Positions 61,570 to 64,000 of a DNA stretch of 64,000 nucleotides are shown here, one piece after another. Source of the DNA: Mucilaginibacter phenanthrenivorans (GTDB lineage: Bacteria; Bacteroidota; Bacteroidia; Sphingobacteriales; Sphingobacteriaceae); the NCBI RefSeq assembly GCF_024721155.1, contig NZ_JAHVAP010000011.1, forward strand, positions 62,001 through 126,000, read 5' to 3'. Every line of letters starts with the position of its first letter. Within the stretch, counting starts at the first letter, position 1. The notes below the pieces were generated by a model, which did no database searches, had not been told where the DNA came from, and saw only the letters and a program-made list of their open reading frames with translations. The position numbers were made by a program, and so were the translations under genes.

Positions 61570-62346
61570 TTAGAATATGCTCCTGTTGGCGCCGCCATCA
61601 ACCTGTATGGTTGTGCCGCTGATATACGCGGCTTGCTCCGATGCAAGGAATGTAACCAAAGCAGCCAACTCCTCAGGCTTACCTATGCGGCCTAACGGGA
61701 TGTTCTTTGCTTTTTCCTTTAATGCCTGTTCGGGGTCTGCATCTTGCGGCAAGGTATGCTTCAACCTGTCAGTTAAGATCATGCCGGGGGCAACATTATT
61801 TACGGTGATATTATACGGTCCAAATTCATCGGCCATCAGCTTGGCCATGCCAACAACGCCCATCCGCATACTGGTTGACAATACTGAGTTACCCAGCACC
61901 GCCTTTACTGATCCGCTAATGATATTAATGATGCGGCCGCTGCCAGTCTTTTGCATATGTGGCAATACCAGTCTGCTGGTACGGGCAACGCTCAGCAGGT
62001 TAAGCTCAAAAGCTTTTTGCCATGCATCATCATCAAAATTCTCGAATTTGTTAAATGGCGGCCCTCCTGCGTTGTTTAACAAAATATCTATCCGTCCAAA
62101 CTTTTCGGCAGCCTGTTCAATAAAGTGTTTGATCTCGTCACCGTTTGACACATCAACAGGAATAGCGATCACTTCGTTACCGGTGATCCGCTGAATGTCA
62201 TAAGCTGTTTTCGCAAGTTCAGCCTCATCACGCGAGCCGATAATAACCTTCGCCCCCTCAGCAGATAATGAGGTTGCTATTGCCTTGCCCAGGCCTTTAC
62301 TGGCGGCTAATACAATGGCTACTTTATTGGTGAGTTTTAAGTCCAT
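61570..62346 (-). CDS. SDR-family oxidoreductase with atypical active site
   Basis: A 258-residue short-chain dehydrogenase/reductase. The Rossmann features are intact: VLAASKGLGKAIATSL (dinucleotide loop), LLNNAGGPP and NVAPGMILTD. The usual catalytic YxxxK is replaced: after IINIISGSVKAVLG the aligned residues are STSMR, so Tyr is Ser and Lys is Arg. This pattern occurs in a known FabG-like subgroup. Either it uses a different chemistry or has lost normal reductase activity. C-terminal AAYISGTTIQVDGG is typical. The gene is upstream of the RND transporter by strand order reversed, with a repeat in the gap. Confidence 0.9.
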   Translation of the reverse strand: MDLKLTNKVAIVLAASKGLGKAIATSLSAEGAKVIIGSRDEAELAKTAYDIQRITGNEVIAIPVDVSNGDEIKHFIEQAAEKFGRIDILLNNAGGPPFNKFENFDDDAWQKAFELNLLSVARTSRLVLPHMQKTGSGRIINIISGSVKAVLGNSVLSTSMRMGVVGMAKLMADEFGPYNITVNNVAPGMILTDRLKHTLPQDADPEQALKEKAKNIPLGRIGKPEELAALVTFLASEQAAYISGTTIQVDGGANRSIF

Positions 62347-62350
62347 ATTA

Positions 62351-62480
62351 GTTGGTTAAGTTGGATTGGGTTAGATTAGGTTGATTGAGTTAAATTGTAT
62401 CAATAAAAAGTTTTAAGGTCTTAATAAGTTTTAAATTATTTCAAACTTAATCAACCACTCTCTAAATCAACTTACTCAAC
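62351..62480. repeat. Imperfect inverted repeat between SDR and RND genes
   Basis: The left arm (62351-62395) is rich in GGTTGATT/GTTAAGTTG units; the right arm (62443-62480) carries the complementary AATCAACC/CTTAATCAAC units and runs into the last codons of the RND gene. The centre has a direct repeat AAGTTTTAA. It may be a degenerate terminator-like structure. Confidence 0.45.
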
Positions 62481-63998
62481 CTTCTTCTTCAACTCCCTCT
62501 TCTCTATACTCAGCAAAAACGCAGGTAGCAAAGTAAGGTTGCTGATCATCGACACCAATAACGTAACAGAAAGCAAAATGCCCAGCGCTTGTGTACCGCC
62601 AAATGTTGATGCAGCAAATACACCGAACCCAAAAAACAATATGGTAGCAATATAGATCATACTAACACCCGTTTCGCGGATGGTATCTGATACAATAGCC
62701 GAGATACTTTTTTTAGTACTTTTCAATTCCTGCCTGTAGCGGGTTATAAAGTAAATGGTTTGGTCGGAAGATATCCCCATGGCTATGCTAAAAATCAGGA
62801 TGCTGGATGGTTTAAGCGGGATGCCAAAGAAACCCATTATACCTGCGGTAATAACCAGCGGGATAAGGTTTGGCAGTAATGATACAGCGATCATTTTCAC
62901 CCCCCGGAACAGAATCCACATGATGATAGCTATCAAAACTATTGCCCAGGCGAGGCTCTCGTACAGGTTTTTCACCATATAGTTAGCCCCTTTTATAAAT
63001 ATTATGCTCGATCCGGTTAGCTCAACGTGGTATTTCGTAGGGTTGAATATCGAATCGATGCCTGGCTGCAGATCAACAAGCACCTTGTTCATTTTGGCTG
63101 AGCCGATATCCACCATTTCAAAAGTCACCCTTGTAAAGCGGCGGGTACTGTCGAGATAGCTTTTCAGCATATCGGTGCTCTTGCCCGAGTTACCCGCATA
63201 TCCTAAAATAAAACCCTGCTCCATACCGCTTGGCAGGCGGTAATACTCCGGGTTGCCGCCGTAAAATGATTGGGTTAAGAACTTCAATCCTTGCGTTAAC
63301 GATAACGACCTGCTAAACTCCGGCTTGGACGAGATCAGTTTTTCAAGCCTTTCAACCTTACGGATGACAGCATTATTCATTACTCCATTCTTGCGTTTAG
63401 TGTCGATGCTTACCTCCAACGGCAACACGCCTTTAAAGTTGGCCTCAAAAAAGCGCAGATCGGTAAGTGTATTATTTGATTTGGGCAGATCATCAACAAC
63501 ATAGCTGTTAACGTTTATCCTGGTAACACCATACGTGCATATAATTACAAGTATTATGGTCACGGTATAAATTGCCTTGCGGTGGTTATGAACCAGGTGA
63601 TCCATAATTGTTAAGATGGCGCGGATAAACTTGCGGTCCTTTATCTTATCCTGGCGTGCTTTAGGGTTCGGCAGATAACTGAAGATAATTGGCACTAAAA
63701 TAAGGCTTAGTGCAAAAGTCACCATAATGCTGGTTGATGCTACCAGCCCGAATTGTACCAACAGTTCGCTATTGGTAAGGCACAGTACTGCGAAACCAAT
63801 TGCTGTAGTAACATTGGCGATAAAAGTGGTGATGCCAGCCTTTGCTATCGTAGTATGCAGGGCCTGCATTTTATTGCCTGTAATACCATACTCGTAATAG
63901 TATTTATTGAGTATGAACACACTATTCGGCACCCCAATAATTACTACCAGCGATGGCATGATGCCTGTGAGGATGGTGATTTCATAATGCATCAGCAC
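62472..63998 (-). CDS. RND-superfamily (MMPL-type) transporter, C-terminal part
   Basis: At least 508 residues of a larger membrane protein; the 5' end lies beyond the right edge. It shows the sterol-sensing/MMPL-like membrane block ILTGIMPSLVVIIGVPNSVF, a large periplasmic loop (about 155-340; with KRKNGVMNNAVIRKVERLEK), then the second membrane block with LPNLIPLVITAGIMGFFGIP and FSIAMGISSDQTIYFITRYR. MMPL-type RND proteins export lipids or other hydrophobic molecules using the proton gradient. The C-terminus KKKVE is at 62472. The N-terminal half and any operon partners are not visible. Confidence 0.9.
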   Translation of the reverse strand: MLMHYEITILTGIMPSLVVIIGVPNSVFILNKYYYEYGITGNKMQALHTTIAKAGITTFIANVTTAIGFAVLCLTNSELLVQFGLVASTSIMVTFALSLILVPIIFSYLPNPKARQDKIKDRKFIRAILTIMDHLVHNHRKAIYTVTIILVIICTYGVTRINVNSYVVDDLPKSNNTLTDLRFFEANFKGVLPLEVSIDTKRKNGVMNNAVIRKVERLEKLISSKPEFSRSLSLTQGLKFLTQSFYGGNPEYYRLPSGMEQGFILGYAGNSGKSTDMLKSYLDSTRRFTRVTFEMVDIGSAKMNKVLVDLQPGIDSIFNPTKYHVELTGSSIIFIKGANYMVKNLYESLAWAIVLIAIIMWILFRGVKMIAVSLLPNLIPLVITAGIMGFFGIPLKPSSILIFSIAMGISSDQTIYFITRYRQELKSTKKSISAIVSDTIRETGVSMIYIATILFFGFGVFAASTFGGTQALGILLSVTLLVSMISNLTLLPAFLLSIEKRELKKKVE

Positions 63999-64000
63999 CA

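Overview
The window comes from a member of the Bacteroidota, most likely a soil or plant-associated Sphingobacteriaceae of the Mucilaginibacter/Pedobacter type. The support is direct: a SusC/SusD pair, a FecI-like sigma factor with a FecR-like anti-sigma factor, many Bacteroidota-specific domains of unknown function (DUF3570, DUF4266, DUF3823, DUF3943, DUF5009, DUF5703, DUF5916), abundant lipoproteins with the Bacteroidota lipobox, and mostly poor Shine-Dalgarno sequences. No tRNA, rRNA, CRISPR array, transposase or phage gene was seen.

Layout. 1-1108: start of a sigma/anti-sigma operon that runs off the left edge. 1513-9624: a compact redox and metal-handling locus. It has a two-component system, a divergent operon (VIT-like membrane protein, cytochrome b561-type protein, outer-membrane protein) and a convergent six-gene operon (Rieske lipoprotein, thioredoxin-like protein, ApbE flavin transferase, DUF4266 lipoprotein, DUF3570 barrel, VIT1/CCC1 transporter). 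A 14-bp motif found in both promoter regions ties these units together. 9923-13209: a small unknown protein, an IPT/NHL lipoprotein and a dicarboxylate/amino-acid symporter.

13872-37897: a large polysaccharide-utilisation locus in two convergent halves. The plus half encodes SusC, SusD, a DUF3823 lipoprotein, a lipoprotein with a duplicated domain, two near-duplicate GH43 enzymes and a GH71/99-like lipoprotein. The minus half encodes a DUF5703 hydrolase, an SGNH/alpha-beta hydrolase fusion, a one-piece transmembrane regulator (LamG-like + kelch + TM + SARP-like DNA-binding region), a GH92 mannosidase, a second GH71/99-like protein, a GH31 remnant and a GH3 enzyme. The halves meet at strong terminators flanking two REP-like repeats. 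GH92 with GH99-like enzymes suggests an alpha-mannan or fungal-wall-type substrate, but this is inference.

38213-46036: a TonB-dependent receptor operon without SusD, with a beta-helix lipoprotein, a YncE/phosphoesterase fusion and a second YncE-type propeller. 46417-51292: ThuA-like protein, DUF5916 outer-membrane protein and DUF5009 acyltransferase-like membrane protein. 51385-54954: mostly housekeeping genes (RRM protein, Gre-like protein, solenoid protein, YiaA) and a small reading frame broken by an amber codon. 55240-63998: esterase, GH13 amylase, AraC regulator divergent from a phytanoyl-CoA-dioxygenase-like protein, DUF3943 protein, an SDR lacking the usual catalytic Tyr/Lys, and the C-terminal part of an RND/MMPL transporter cut by the right edge.
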